Source: JAVBMO01 sp031552355
Lineage (GTDB): Bacteria > Bacteroidota > Bacteroidia > Bacteroidales > P3
Length of the DNA: 15,986 nt
Assembly: GCA_031552355.1 (NCBI GenBank)
Contig: JAVBMO010000075.1
Coordinates: forward strand, 1 to 15,986
Direction of reading: 5' to 3'
Shown here: positions 1 through 6,841 of the stretch, piece after piece
Position numbering within the stretch: the first letter of the stretch is position 1
How the letters are laid out: each line of letters begins with the position of its first letter
Position numbers and translations under genes: made by a program
Notes under the pieces: generated by a model
Databases searched by the model: none
Told to the model about the DNA's origin: nothing
Seen by the model: only the letters and a program-made list of their open reading frames with translations

Positions 1-1
1 A

Positions 2-501
2 GAAAATCATTTTGAAGTGGTGCTGATAGATGTCACAGAAAGCCCTGTTGAGCGTCCTAAAAAAAACAGCGGTTGAATTATTCGGGTAAGAAGAAACGGC
101 ATACTCAAAAAACTCAAATCGTTGCCGACAAGACAAGCCGAAAAATTCTCTGCACGGCTTTTGACAAAGGTCGTAGACATGATTTCAAGTTATTCAAAGA
201 TAGCAAAGTATATCTAAAGCAAGAATCAAAATGTTTGGTAGATACAGGTTATCAAGGGATACAAAAACTTCATGGCAATAGCGAACACCCTAAGAAAAAG
301 ACAAAAAAGAAACCCTTAACAAAAGAGGATAAGAAGCAAAATCAACGGATATCATCTATAAGAATAGCCATTGAAAATATCATCAGGGAAGTAAAAATAT
401 TCAGGATTATTGCCGAAAAATATCGCAACAGAAGAAAACGATTTGCCCTCAGATTTAATCTAATTGCTGCTATCTATAACCTTAATCTAACTTACAAATG
501 A
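2..501 (+). pseudogene. IS5-family transposase, C-terminal part, split over two reading frames
   Basis: The reading frame open from base 2 encodes a peptide containing LIDVTESPVERPKK, which carries the first catalytic Asp (29-31), and stops at 74-76. The rest lies in the -1 frame from about 73 to 501. It carries YSGKKKRHT, the second Asp in LVDTGYQG (codon 241-243), and the catalytic Glu (373-375) in an R-(3)-E-(6)-K signature (RIAIENIIREVK). This is the usual DDE layout of IS5-family enzymes. Reading one extra A in the A8 run at 59-66 joins both parts into one continuous protein (PKKKQRLNYSGKKKR). All three catalytic residues are kept. The gene is therefore either inactivated by a one-base loss in a homopolymer or expressed by programmed -1 frameshifting. 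No start codon is visible because the 5' end is outside the window. Confidence 0.75.
59..67 (+). other. A8 run with possible -1 slippery heptamer
   Basis: Bases 59-66 are eight A's followed by C. In the upstream frame the codons are AAA AAA AAC, so 61-67 has the form A AAA AAC, a classical X XXY YYZ slippery heptamer. A -1 slip here joins the two transposase frames exactly, and the 0-frame stop follows seven bases later, at 74-76. A simple deletion or a sequencing error in the run would look the same. Confidence 0.45.
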
Positions 502-546
502 TTTCCCGAAGAGGTCTAATTAAACAGCCGGAGAGAACCACAGAGG

Positions 547-581
547 TTTTTGCCTTTGGCAAAATAAAAATCCTGTAAATC
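547..581. repeat. Intergenic hairpin repeat, copy 1
   Basis: A perfect hairpin TTTTGCC-TTT-GGCAAAA (548-564) is followed by TAAAAATCCTGTAAATC. It aligns with 4848-4881: both share TTTTGCC, then four differing bases, then GCAAAATAAAAA, then a short variable stretch and TAAATC. Both copies lie in spacers. The AT-rich composition makes chance likeness possible. Confidence 0.35.
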
Positions 582-603
582 GAAAGATAAAACAAGATTT
601 ACA
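574..603. repeat. 8-bp inverted repeat TGTAAATC / GATTTACA
   Basis: The arms are perfect, at 574-581 and 596-603, with a 14-base spacer. The element overlaps the end of hairpin repeat copy 1. There is no U-run after it, so it does not look like a terminator. Confidence 0.35.
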
Positions 604-674
604 CGATTCAAGAAAAAAACCTGAAAACCCTGAAATCCTGTCAGAAATTTTCAAAAAAAGAAAAATTACTTGTC

Positions 675-697
675 AAAATGGTACCTTTTCCCATTTT
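675..697 (-). terminator. Weak hairpin downstream of lptD
   Basis: The arms AAAATGG (675-681) and CCATTTT (691-697) pair perfectly around a 9-base loop. They lie 37 to 59 bases beyond the lptD stop in the direction of transcription. The run of U's after the hairpin on the minus strand is short and interrupted, so a terminator role is only possible. Confidence 0.3.
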
Positions 698-733
698 TAA
701 ACAGTTTCTCAATTCTCAACGTCCCACTCCAAA

Positions 734-3385
734 CTAATTGTAGTTTTGAGTATTTTTGAAGCTGCTCTTCATTTCGTATTTCAAATCCTTGAGCATATTG
801 GCTTTTACGGCAATGGTAAAATTCCATCCTTTGCGGAAGCCGAAAGGAATCCAGTTGAAACGCATTTCCCAACAATGCAAGTCGCGGTAAATATCAATGG
901 ACGTATAGGCAATAGCCTTTTGCTCAAAATCGTAGCCGGTAGTAAATCCGATTTTCCATTTGGGCGTGAGGTTAAAATCCCCACTGACATTCAAGGTTTG
1001 TACTACACTGTTTTCGTAGCCCATTGATTTTGCTACATAGCGGTCTAAATAGCTCAGTGTATAGCCAATATTCAGATTCCAAGGAATGTCGAAATCCACA
1101 AAGTTGCCCAAAATTTCGTTCGGATTGTTGAAAGGGCTGTAGTAAATAATGCCGGCAGAATCTTTCTGAGCCTGAGTTTTGGCTTCTTTTTTCTTGGAAC
1201 TCAAATGCCAGTTCAAGGTAAAATCCCATTGGGAATTGTCCATTCTGAGTAGTTTTTTGTCGCGATTCCAAAGGAATTGGTTGTGGGTTACGCCTAAAGT
1301 ATCAATGTAGTAAGGAGAAAACTGCCCAGCATATATGATACTCAGGTTTTTGAAAAGGGTAGTTCTTCCCGAAACACGCAAAGGCGAAAGATTTATGGAG
1401 TCTTTTGCAAAGTCGTACGACATGGAAACAGTCAGATTTTCAATTAACATGACTTTTTTAGTACCGGTAACCGTATCTTTTTTCGAACGGACTTTCATTT
1501 CCAAATTATTACTCAAACTGAAATTCAGAGCGCCCATTTTGCCTTGCGGCGGCCCACCATAAATGGAGCGTTCAAACACTGAATAGTCGTAGTTTCTGCC
1601 TGCCGAATCCTGATAAGATTTCCAAAAACCGAAATCAGGATTTCCGAAGTCGGGGCGATAGGAAATGGAAACTGAAGGAGTCAACACATGCCGGAAAGCT
1701 TTGATATAAGCATTCCCTTTGAAGTTTGCCATTCCATAAATTTTTGTGTTTAAAGCTGAAGTCAAAGTAATGTCGCGGTTGGATGCGAAGCCCCAAATGG
1801 TGTCTGTAATCACTTTGTTTGAATCCGCATCCCAGTTTTTACGAATGCTATTCGGATACCAACGTTCGTTGTAAGTGGCGGAATTGTCCCAGTTCAAAAA
1901 TTTGAGCACCCGAATTGAACTGCTGATAGGAACAGATTGCACAATCCCCGCATTCATTTTCTTCCAAATATCGCTGGAAAACAAGGTAGAATCGGCAGAA
2001 CGGATATTGTTTTTGGCGTTCAAAGAATATTTAATGGTAATATCCTCATACCATGCGTAATTGCCGGTGCTTTTCTTTTTCCGGAAAGGGAAAAATTGTT
2101 TGGTGGAAGTGGAAAATGTCGGCAAGTCAAAATTGTATTCGCGAGTGTTGGTATTGTAGCTTTCCCCCAAAGAAATAGTAAACGAATTGAAAGCTTTTCC
2201 GATATTTCGTGTGTAGGAAATGCTGGAATTGGTGGTATTGGTAAAATAGTCCGACGAATTATTAGACCATTTATTTGCCAAGGGGCTCATAAAATCGACT
2301 TTGGCAGAGAAACGGCTTTTGGGATTGGCTTTAGGATCTTGTTCATGAGTCCAATGCACGGAAAAATTGGGCAATTCCTGATAGGTGTCAGTCCCGTAAA
2401 TTCCCTGCTTATTAATCTCGTAACGGATATCCAATGCTCCTCGGTATTTGTAACGTTTATAGTAGTTCGAAATTCCTTCCAATGCCCAGCTCAGATTGGT
2501 GTAAATATCGCCTTTCAAAGCCAAATCCACATAATCGTTAATGGCAAAGTAATACCCGCCATTATTCAGATAATACCCTCTGTTGCTTGCATATCCGTAT
2601 GAAGGAATTAAAATCCCCGAACTACGTTTTTTCGTAAACGGGAAAAAAGCAAAAGGCACCACCAAAGGCGTGGGCATGTCTTCAATGGTCAAATAAGCGG
2701 GGCCGGTAATAATCCTGTCGCCCACAATCAGTTTGGATTTTGTAAATTCAAGCCCATAGTGCGGGTGGTCTAGGTCGCAGGTGGTAAAACATCCACCGCT
2801 GAGGTACATAACTTCATCACTGGCCTTTTTCACTTTGTAGCCATGCAGATAACCTTCACCTTCCTGCATAATCACTTCATTGATAATCCCCTTTTTGGTA
2901 TTAAAATTGTAAGTAATTTCCTTGGAACGGTATTTTTGTCCTTTTTCTGTAAAAACAGGCAGTCCTTCCATGGTTCCGTTGCTGTCGGGACGGCCATTAG
3001 CATTCAAAATCCGTGTGTCGAAATTAATGGTAACAGAATCGGCTTCCAATTCTATGTCTTGATAGTGAAGTTTGGCCTTTTTGTAAAGGTAAACTTGTTT
3101 GGTTTTCAGGTCAAAAACGATGGAATCCTCGGCTTTGTAATCCACCTTGTCGGTGAGGGCATTGGGCGATTTTTTCTGAGCAGGCTGCAAAGAATCTTTT
3201 TTTGTCAAATTGACAGAGTCTTTTTCCGTTGGCGAAACAATTTCTTTGTCTGTTGTAACGTTTTGAGTTGTCGTGTCGATGGAAAAAACGGCAAACTTTC
3301 CTGCAAAAGCAGGTAAGGCGGAAAAGTTCCAGAACAAGATCAGGATAAAGCCGGAAAGTTTATATATTGCCGAATGTTTTGCCAA
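734..3385 (-). CDS. lptD: LPS-assembly outer-membrane protein LptD (Bacteroidota type)
   Basis: This 883-residue protein is the putative outer-membrane translocon that inserts LPS into the outer leaflet, working with LptE and the Lpt bridge. Residues 1-28 form a signal peptide ending AFA. An acidic, Lys- and Ser-rich stretch follows to about residue 80. An OstA/LptA-like beta-jellyroll spans about 82-235, including GGCFTTCDLDHPHYG with a Cys pair (C199, C203). The large C-terminal beta-barrel has the LptD-like FAFFPFTKKRSSGILIPSYG (246-265) and alternating aromatic strands to the end. The start is TTG at 3383-3385. No in-frame ATG or GTG lies between it and the upstream stop at 3446-3448, and this start gives a proper signal peptide. 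The gene is divergent from the amidase gene, and this lptD/amidase/MCE neighbourhood recurs in Bacteroidota. Family identity is good; function is inferred from homologues. Confidence 0.88.
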   Translation of the reverse strand: MAKHSAIYKLSGFILILFWNFSALPAFAGKFAVFSIDTTTQNVTTDKEIVSPTEKDSVNLTKKDSLQPAQKKSPNALTDKVDYKAEDSIVFDLKTKQVYLYKKAKLHYQDIELEADSVTINFDTRILNANGRPDSNGTMEGLPVFTEKGQKYRSKEITYNFNTKKGIINEVIMQEGEGYLHGYKVKKASDEVMYLSGGCFTTCDLDHPHYGLEFTKSKLIVGDRIITGPAYLTIEDMPTPLVVPFAFFPFTKKRSSGILIPSYGYASNRGYYLNNGGYYFAINDYVDLALKGDIYTNLSWALEGISNYYKRYKYRGALDIRYEINKQGIYGTDTYQELPNFSVHWTHEQDPKANPKSRFSAKVDFMSPLANKWSNNSSDYFTNTTNSSISYTRNIGKAFNSFTISLGESYNTNTREYNFDLPTFSTSTKQFFPFRKKKSTGNYAWYEDITIKYSLNAKNNIRSADSTLFSSDIWKKMNAGIVQSVPISSSIRVLKFLNWDNSATYNERWYPNSIRKNWDADSNKVITDTIWGFASNRDITLTSALNTKIYGMANFKGNAYIKAFRHVLTPSVSISYRPDFGNPDFGFWKSYQDSAGRNYDYSVFERSIYGGPPQGKMGALNFSLSNNLEMKVRSKKDTVTGTKKVMLIENLTVSMSYDFAKDSINLSPLRVSGRTTLFKNLSIIYAGQFSPYYIDTLGVTHNQFLWNRDKKLLRMDNSQWDFTLNWHLSSKKKEAKTQAQKDSAGIIYYSPFNNPNEILGNFVDFDIPWNLNIGYTLSYLDRYVAKSMGYENSVVQTLNVSGDFNLTPKWKIGFTTGYDFEQKAIAYTSIDIYRDLHCWEMRFNWIPFGFRKGWNFTIAVKANMLKDLKYEMKSSFKNTQNYN

Positions 3386-3403
3386 AAAACAAAATTTTAA
3401 ATG

Positions 3404-3411
3404 TACCTTTG
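3404..3411 (+). promoter_or_regulatory. Bacteroidota -7 element TACCTTTG for the amidase gene
   Basis: TACCTTTG matches the consensus TAnnTTTG. The expected transcript start is near 3418, giving a leader of about 75 bases before ATG 3493. A possible -33 TTTG lies at 3378-3381, with a slightly long 22-base spacer. It overlaps the lptD leader region. Confidence 0.6.
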
Positions 3412-3440
3412 CACTTTCAGTAGAAAGCCGAATTAACCTG

Positions 3441-3448
3441 CAAAATTA
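3441..3448 (-). promoter_or_regulatory. Bacteroidota -7 element TAATTTTG for lptD
   Basis: On the minus strand this reads TAATTTTG, matching TAnnTTTG. The expected start is near 3434, giving a leader of about 50 bases before the TTG start codon of lptD. No clear -33 element is seen. Confidence 0.5.
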
Positions 3449-3492
3449 AGATTATTAGACTGAATTTTAAACAAAATAATGAATAAAGATTC

Positions 3493-4794
3493 ATGAAAAG
3501 AATAGTTATAATTATTTTTATACTCATAATCAGTATAAGTAGCGCATTTTGTGTGGGCGGAAAAGGTGGTGTAAAAAAAATTGTTATCGACCCCGGACAT
3601 GGAGGTGTTAAGCCGGGCGCCATCACCAAAAACAGCAAGGAAAAAGACATTACGCTTGCTGTTGCTTTAAAACTAGGGCAACTTATCAAAGACAACTGTC
3701 CCGATGTGGAGGTTATTTATACCCGCAAAACCGATGTGGATGTGGATCTTTTTGAAAGAGCCCACATTGCCAATCGCAACAAAGCCGATTTATTCCTTTC
3801 CATACATGTAAATTCTTCGCCAAAATCGGAACCTACGGGAATGGAAACCTTTGTGATGGGGCTTTCTAAAACCAGCGCCAACCTGGAAGTGGCCAAGAAA
3901 GAAAATGCCGATATCCTTTTGGAAGACAATTATGAATCGAACTATCAGGGTTTCGACCCACGTTCGCCGGAAGGCCACATCATGTTTGCCATGTACCAAA
4001 ATGCTTTTATTGACAAAAGCTTGGACTTTTCGGCCAAAATTCAAAAATATTATGCAAAACAAGTGCCCTCACCCAACAGAGGCGTAAAACAGGCCGAATT
4101 TTTAGTGCTTTATAAAACTGCCATGCCGTCGGTTTTGACGGAAATCGGCTTTATGAGCAACCCCGACGAAGAGGATTACCTGACCAATCCTCAAGGGCAA
4201 GGTGAAATAGCGTACGCCATTTTCAATGCCTTCAGGGAATACAAGGCTAAAGAAGAAGATACAATTGTGCCAGACGACAAAGTCGTTATTAATATTTCCG
4301 GTTTTGTTCCGGGTGCAAAAGTTACCAAAAAACCGAGGATTGAAAAAGAAAAAACTGTAGCAAGTAACGAAAAACCTAAGCAGGAAACTTCCAAACCTCA
4401 GGAAAAAGAGAAACCAGTTGAAAAGGAAAAAGCTGTAGAGAAAGAAAAGCCCGAAATGGCAAATATTGATAAACAAGAAACAGAAAAACAGGAAAGCACT
4501 AAAGCATCGGAAAAAGCAAATAAATCCGGTATTGAATATAAAATACAGTTCCTTATTTCGAAAACCAAGTTGGCTGAAAACGATAAAAAATTGAACGGTT
4601 TGACAAAAACATCTTTTTATCAACAGGATGGGCTTTACCGCTACACTTATGGTTCGGCCGAAAACATAGAAAAAGCCAAAATTATTTTGGATGAAGTAAG
4701 GGGCAAAAAATTCAAAGATGCTTTTATTATAGCGTTTAAAGAAGGGAGACGAATTGATTTGCAGGAAGCTATAAAATACACAGAAAAGAATTAA
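3493..4794 (+). CDS. N-acetylmuramoyl-L-alanine amidase (Amidase_3) with charged linker and SPOR-like C-terminus
   Basis: This enzyme cleaves the amide bond between MurNAc and L-Ala in peptidoglycan and probably acts in the periplasm during cell separation. Residues 1-20 form a signal peptide (Ala-Phe-Cys before Val21; the residues around the Cys do not fit a lipobox). The zinc amidase domain spans about 28-250, with likely ligands H36 (IDPGHGG), E50 (SKEKDITL) and H105 (FLSIHVNSS), and catalytic E217 (LTEIGFMSNP). Residues about 283-350 form a Lys/Glu-rich linker with repeated EKEKP-like units. The last 85 residues look like a SPOR-type domain (YKIQFLIS at its start, then two helix-strand units), which in other proteins binds denuded septal glycan. 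The divergent lptD and the downstream MCE gene place it in an envelope cluster. The amidase call is firm; the SPOR call is probable. Confidence 0.9.
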   Translation: MKRIVIIIFILIISISSAFCVGGKGGVKKIVIDPGHGGVKPGAITKNSKEKDITLAVALKLGQLIKDNCPDVEVIYTRKTDVDVDLFERAHIANRNKADLFLSIHVNSSPKSEPTGMETFVMGLSKTSANLEVAKKENADILLEDNYESNYQGFDPRSPEGHIMFAMYQNAFIDKSLDFSAKIQKYYAKQVPSPNRGVKQAEFLVLYKTAMPSVLTEIGFMSNPDEEDYLTNPQGQGEIAYAIFNAFREYKAKEEDTIVPDDKVVINISGFVPGAKVTKKPRIEKEKTVASNEKPKQETSKPQEKEKPVEKEKAVEKEKPEMANIDKQETEKQESTKASEKANKSGIEYKIQFLISKTKLAENDKKLNGLTKTSFYQQDGLYRYTYGSAENIEKAKIILDEVRGKKFKDAFIIAFKEGRRIDLQEAIKYTEKN

Positions 4795-4847
4795 TACAAG
4801 ATAGATAAAATATAGATAAGAACTTTTTCTTTGTTTTTGACAAGAAA

Positions 4848-4881
4848 ATTTTGCCGAAAGCAAAATAAAAACAGATAAATC
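4848..4881. repeat. Intergenic hairpin repeat, copy 2
   Basis: The hairpin ATTTTGC-CGAAA-GCAAAAT (4848-4866) is followed by AAAAACAGATAAATC. It aligns with the element at 547-581, sharing the blocks TTTTGCC and GCAAAATAAAAA and the ending TAAATC. It lies in the 139-bp spacer between the amidase and MCE genes. No U-run follows on either strand, so it is not a good terminator. Confidence 0.35.
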
Positions 4882-4933
4882 TTGTCTTAAATAAAATAAA
4901 TTAGTTTTAAGAGCAGATTAGGTCAAATATAAA

Positions 4934-5890
4934 ATGAAAAAACTACAAATCAAGCCCGAAATAAAAGTGGGCATCATAGGAATTCTAACCATTGCTATTT
5001 TAATCTGGGGAATAAATTTTCTAAAAGGGAAAAACATTTTTAATACGGACAATACTTATTATGCCGTGTTTTCGGATTTAAAGCGTCTGCCAAAATCCAG
5101 TGGAGTTTATGTGAATGGATTACGTGTGGGAACAGTAAGTAAAATCATTTACAGAGACCCTTGCCTGCGCTCTTTTTTAGTGGAATTTACAGTAAATTCT
5201 GATATTCAAATACCTAAAGATTCTTATGTTGCTGTAGAAACGGAACTACTGGGATCTAAATTTTTAAAAATTGTTATCGGTGATGCTTCCGATTTTCATG
5301 CCGAATGTGATACGGTTTTGGTAAATGAAGCCGGTGAAGGGACTTTTGCTGCAATTATGGGCGAAATAAAACCAATAAAAGACAAAGCGGAGTCGGTTCT
5401 AACCCACCTTGATTCTGTATTGCTTGCTGTAAATACCGTTTTGGATAAGGATGGACAAAAGAATCTTTCCGAAGCATTGAAAAACATCAACTCAATGTCC
5501 GGGCATTTATCTTCGGCTTCTTTGAATATCGACAACCTTTTGCAAAGCGAAAAAAACAGAATTTCTGAAATTTTGGCTAACGCTGAAAATATTACTAAAA
5601 CGTTGAAAAACAATAGTGGTAAACTGAATAATATTATCAATAATTTTTCAAATATCAGCGACACCATCGCTAAAGCCAATATTGCCGGAACATTGAGAGA
5701 TGCCAACTCTTCCTTAAATTCTTTGTCGAACATTATGAACAAGATAGAAAAAGGCAAAGGCAACGTAGGCTTGCTCTTAAACAACGATTCGTTATATTAC
5801 AATTTGGAAAAGACTTCTTCTAACCTCAACGCACTTATTGAAGATGTGAAAGCCAACCCAAAACGGTATGTGAAAATTTCGGTGTTTTAG
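4934..5890 (+). CDS. MCE/MlaD family lipid-transport protein
   Basis: This 318-residue protein has a short cytoplasmic N-terminus, one membrane helix (about 12-30) and an MCE domain (about 38-117) with typical blocks GVYVNGLRVGTVSKI and LLGSKFLKIVIGD. A long helical, Asn/Ser-rich region follows (about 140-300) and ends with KGKGNVGLLLNNDSLYYN, a motif common at the end of such proteins. MCE proteins form periplasmic rings or tubes that carry phospholipids between inner and outer membranes and usually work with an ABC permease and ATPase (MlaE, MlaF). Those partners are not in this window. The gene is in the same direction as the amidase, 139 bp downstream, with no clear promoter of its own, so co-transcription is plausible. 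A strong terminator follows it. The specific substrate cannot be told from the sequence. Confidence 0.88.
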   Translation: MKKLQIKPEIKVGIIGILTIAILIWGINFLKGKNIFNTDNTYYAVFSDLKRLPKSSGVYVNGLRVGTVSKIIYRDPCLRSFLVEFTVNSDIQIPKDSYVAVETELLGSKFLKIVIGDASDFHAECDTVLVNEAGEGTFAAIMGEIKPIKDKAESVLTHLDSVLLAVNTVLDKDGQKNLSEALKNINSMSGHLSSASLNIDNLLQSEKNRISEILANAENITKTLKNNSGKLNNIINNFSNISDTIAKANIAGTLRDANSSLNSLSNIMNKIEKGKGNVGLLLNNDSLYYNLEKTSSNLNALIEDVKANPKRYVKISVF

Positions 5891-5926
5891 GGGATTTGGT
5901 GTAAAGTTTTTTCGACAGGATTTAGG

Positions 5927-5987
5927 ATTAGGTAATTTGAAAATGAGAAAATCAATTCAAATTACCTAATTTTGTTTTCCCTTTTTT
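5927..5987 (+). terminator. Strong hairpin terminator after the MCE gene
   Basis: The perfect 15-bp arms at 5927-5941 (starting ATTAGGTAATTTGAA) and 5956-5970 surround a 14-base loop. A T-rich run (TTTGTTTTCCCTTTTTT) follows at 5971-5987. It lies 36 bases after the MCE stop codon. Confidence 0.85.
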
Positions 5988-5999
5988 CAATTGAAAAAA
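5982..5999. repeat. 18-bp perfect palindrome
   Basis: The sequence is six T's, CAATTG, six A's. It overlaps the end of the terminator U-run and lies about 50 bp upstream of the -7 element for the next gene. It could be the end of the terminator, a protein-binding site, or chance in AT-rich DNA. Confidence 0.35.
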
Positions 6000-6046
6000 T
6001 CGCCTTCAAATTTATTCATCTTTTTTTATTATTCATCAAAAACCGC

Positions 6047-6054
6047 TACTTTTG
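6047..6054 (+). promoter_or_regulatory. Bacteroidota -7 element TACTTTTG for the MORN lipoprotein gene
   Basis: It matches TAnnTTTG and predicts a transcript start near 6061, 50 bases before ATG 6111. This supports the ATG at 6111 over an upstream in-frame TTG at 5991, which would lie before the promoter. A T-rich stretch occupies the -33 region but there is no exact TTTG. Confidence 0.6.
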
Positions 6055-6110
6055 CAATAAGACAGGAAAAATTCCTGTTTGACAATATTCTTGTTTTAAA
6101 TAAATTACAA

Positions 6111-6812
6111 ATGAAAAAACTGATATTTTTACCGTTAATTGTTCTTTTGTTGCTTGGTTGTGGTAACAGTGAAAAGAAAGAAATTATCTCACGTTACGAA
6201 AACAATAATCCCAAACTGATTTATTACGTAGTGGGAAAAGATGGAAAAAAAGAACGTGTGAAAGAGGAAATGTTGTACGAAAATGGCAAAACACGCTATT
6301 TGGGGGAATTTAAAAACGAAGTTCCCAATGGAAATTGGAAATATTATTTTGAAACAGGGAAACCGTTTGCCCAAGCTATTTTCGACGACACCAACACCAT
6401 GGGAAAAGACTGGATATTTTATGATGAAACGGGTGCGAAATTATTTCCAGAATCGACAGACATTCGTGAAGGAGTGGCTTTGGATGGTCAGCATTGCCCT
6501 ACAAGTGTGGCCTTTTCTAAAGGGGATTTATCGACCCATATTCAATTTTTTGACGATTTCAAGCCCTATTCAAAAGGAACGACCAAGAACCAAGTGAAAG
6601 AAGGGGAATGGCTTTTCTATTATAAAAACGGAAATTTGCAAACCAAAGGAACTTTTGTTGCGGGAGAATTGGAAGGTTTGCAAGAAGTCTATTATGAAAA
6701 CGGGCAATTGCGTTACAAAGGAAACTTTAAACAAGGGAAGCGTGTAGGAATTTGGTATTTTTACAATGAAGACGGCAACTTGGACGCAGAAAAGAATTTT
6801 GACGAAAAATAA
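6111..6812 (+). CDS. Lipoprotein with MORN/YwqK-type repeats
   Basis: This 233-residue protein has a lipoprotein signal ending LLGC, with C17 as the acylated residue, so it is probably membrane-anchored. The rest is a string of MORN-variant repeats of the YwqK type, with units such as YENGKTRYLGEFKNEVPNG, GEWLFYYKNGNLQTKG and VYYENGQLRYKGNFKQGKR. Together these form an extended beta structure: about two units in the first half, a less regular stretch near residues 105-155 (with DGQHCPTSVAF), and three clear units near the end. These repeats are common in Bacteroidota surface or secreted proteins of unknown role. The start was chosen at 6111 because it follows the promoter and gives a clean signal sequence. 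The M49-like lipoprotein gene follows 29 bp later in the same direction with no terminator between, so the two are probably co-transcribed. Confidence 0.82.
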   Translation: MKKLIFLPLIVLLLLGCGNSEKKEIISRYENNNPKLIYYVVGKDGKKERVKEEMLYENGKTRYLGEFKNEVPNGNWKYYFETGKPFAQAIFDDTNTMGKDWIFYDETGAKLFPESTDIREGVALDGQHCPTSVAFSKGDLSTHIQFFDDFKPYSKGTTKNQVKEGEWLFYYKNGNLQTKGTFVAGELEGLQEVYYENGQLRYKGNFKQGKRVGIWYFYNEDGNLDAEKNFDEK

Positions 6813-6841
6813 ATAGTAACCCATAAAAAAATCAAAAAAAC

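Larger units (their letters stand above)
1..518 (+). mobile_element. IS5-family insertion sequence, 3' part (cut by window start)
   Basis: The left part of the element lies outside the window. What remains is the catalytic part of a DDE transposase and a short tail. About 15 bases after the transposase stop, the sequence at 501-517 (ending GAAGAGGTCT) resembles the right terminal inverted repeat of elements whose left end begins AGACCTCTTC or similar. This is a guess, because the left end is not visible. The insertion lies just beyond the 3' end of lptD, with about 215 bp between, so it does not break any gene seen here. Confidence 0.7.
519..733. other. Non-coding spacer between the IS end and lptD
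   Basis: About 215 AT-rich bases with no supported gene. It holds a 7-bp hairpin (548-564), an 8-bp inverted repeat TGTAAATC/GATTTACA (574-581 and 596-603), and a second weak hairpin near the lptD stop (675-697). The wording of the sequence (ATCCTGTAAATC, AACAAGATTTACACGATTC) looks like degenerate dispersed spacer repeats rather than decayed coding DNA. Confidence 0.5.

Noticed and set aside
502..733. Decayed gene between the IS and lptD
   Set aside because: No frame gives a recognisable protein, and the stretch is made of short AT-rich repeats.
1937..2602. Plus-strand open frame of 221 codons
   Set aside because: It lies antisense inside lptD, whose protein has a signal peptide and family motifs. 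The antisense product has no recognisable features.
4102..4863. Minus-strand open frame of 253 codons rich in Phe
   Set aside because: It is the antisense shadow of the Lys/Glu-rich amidase linker (GAA and AAA read as TTC and TTT).
5991..6110. Upstream TTG start for the MORN lipoprotein (40 extra residues)
   Set aside because: The -7 element at 6047-6054 lies inside the extension, and ATG 6111 gives a clean lipoprotein signal.
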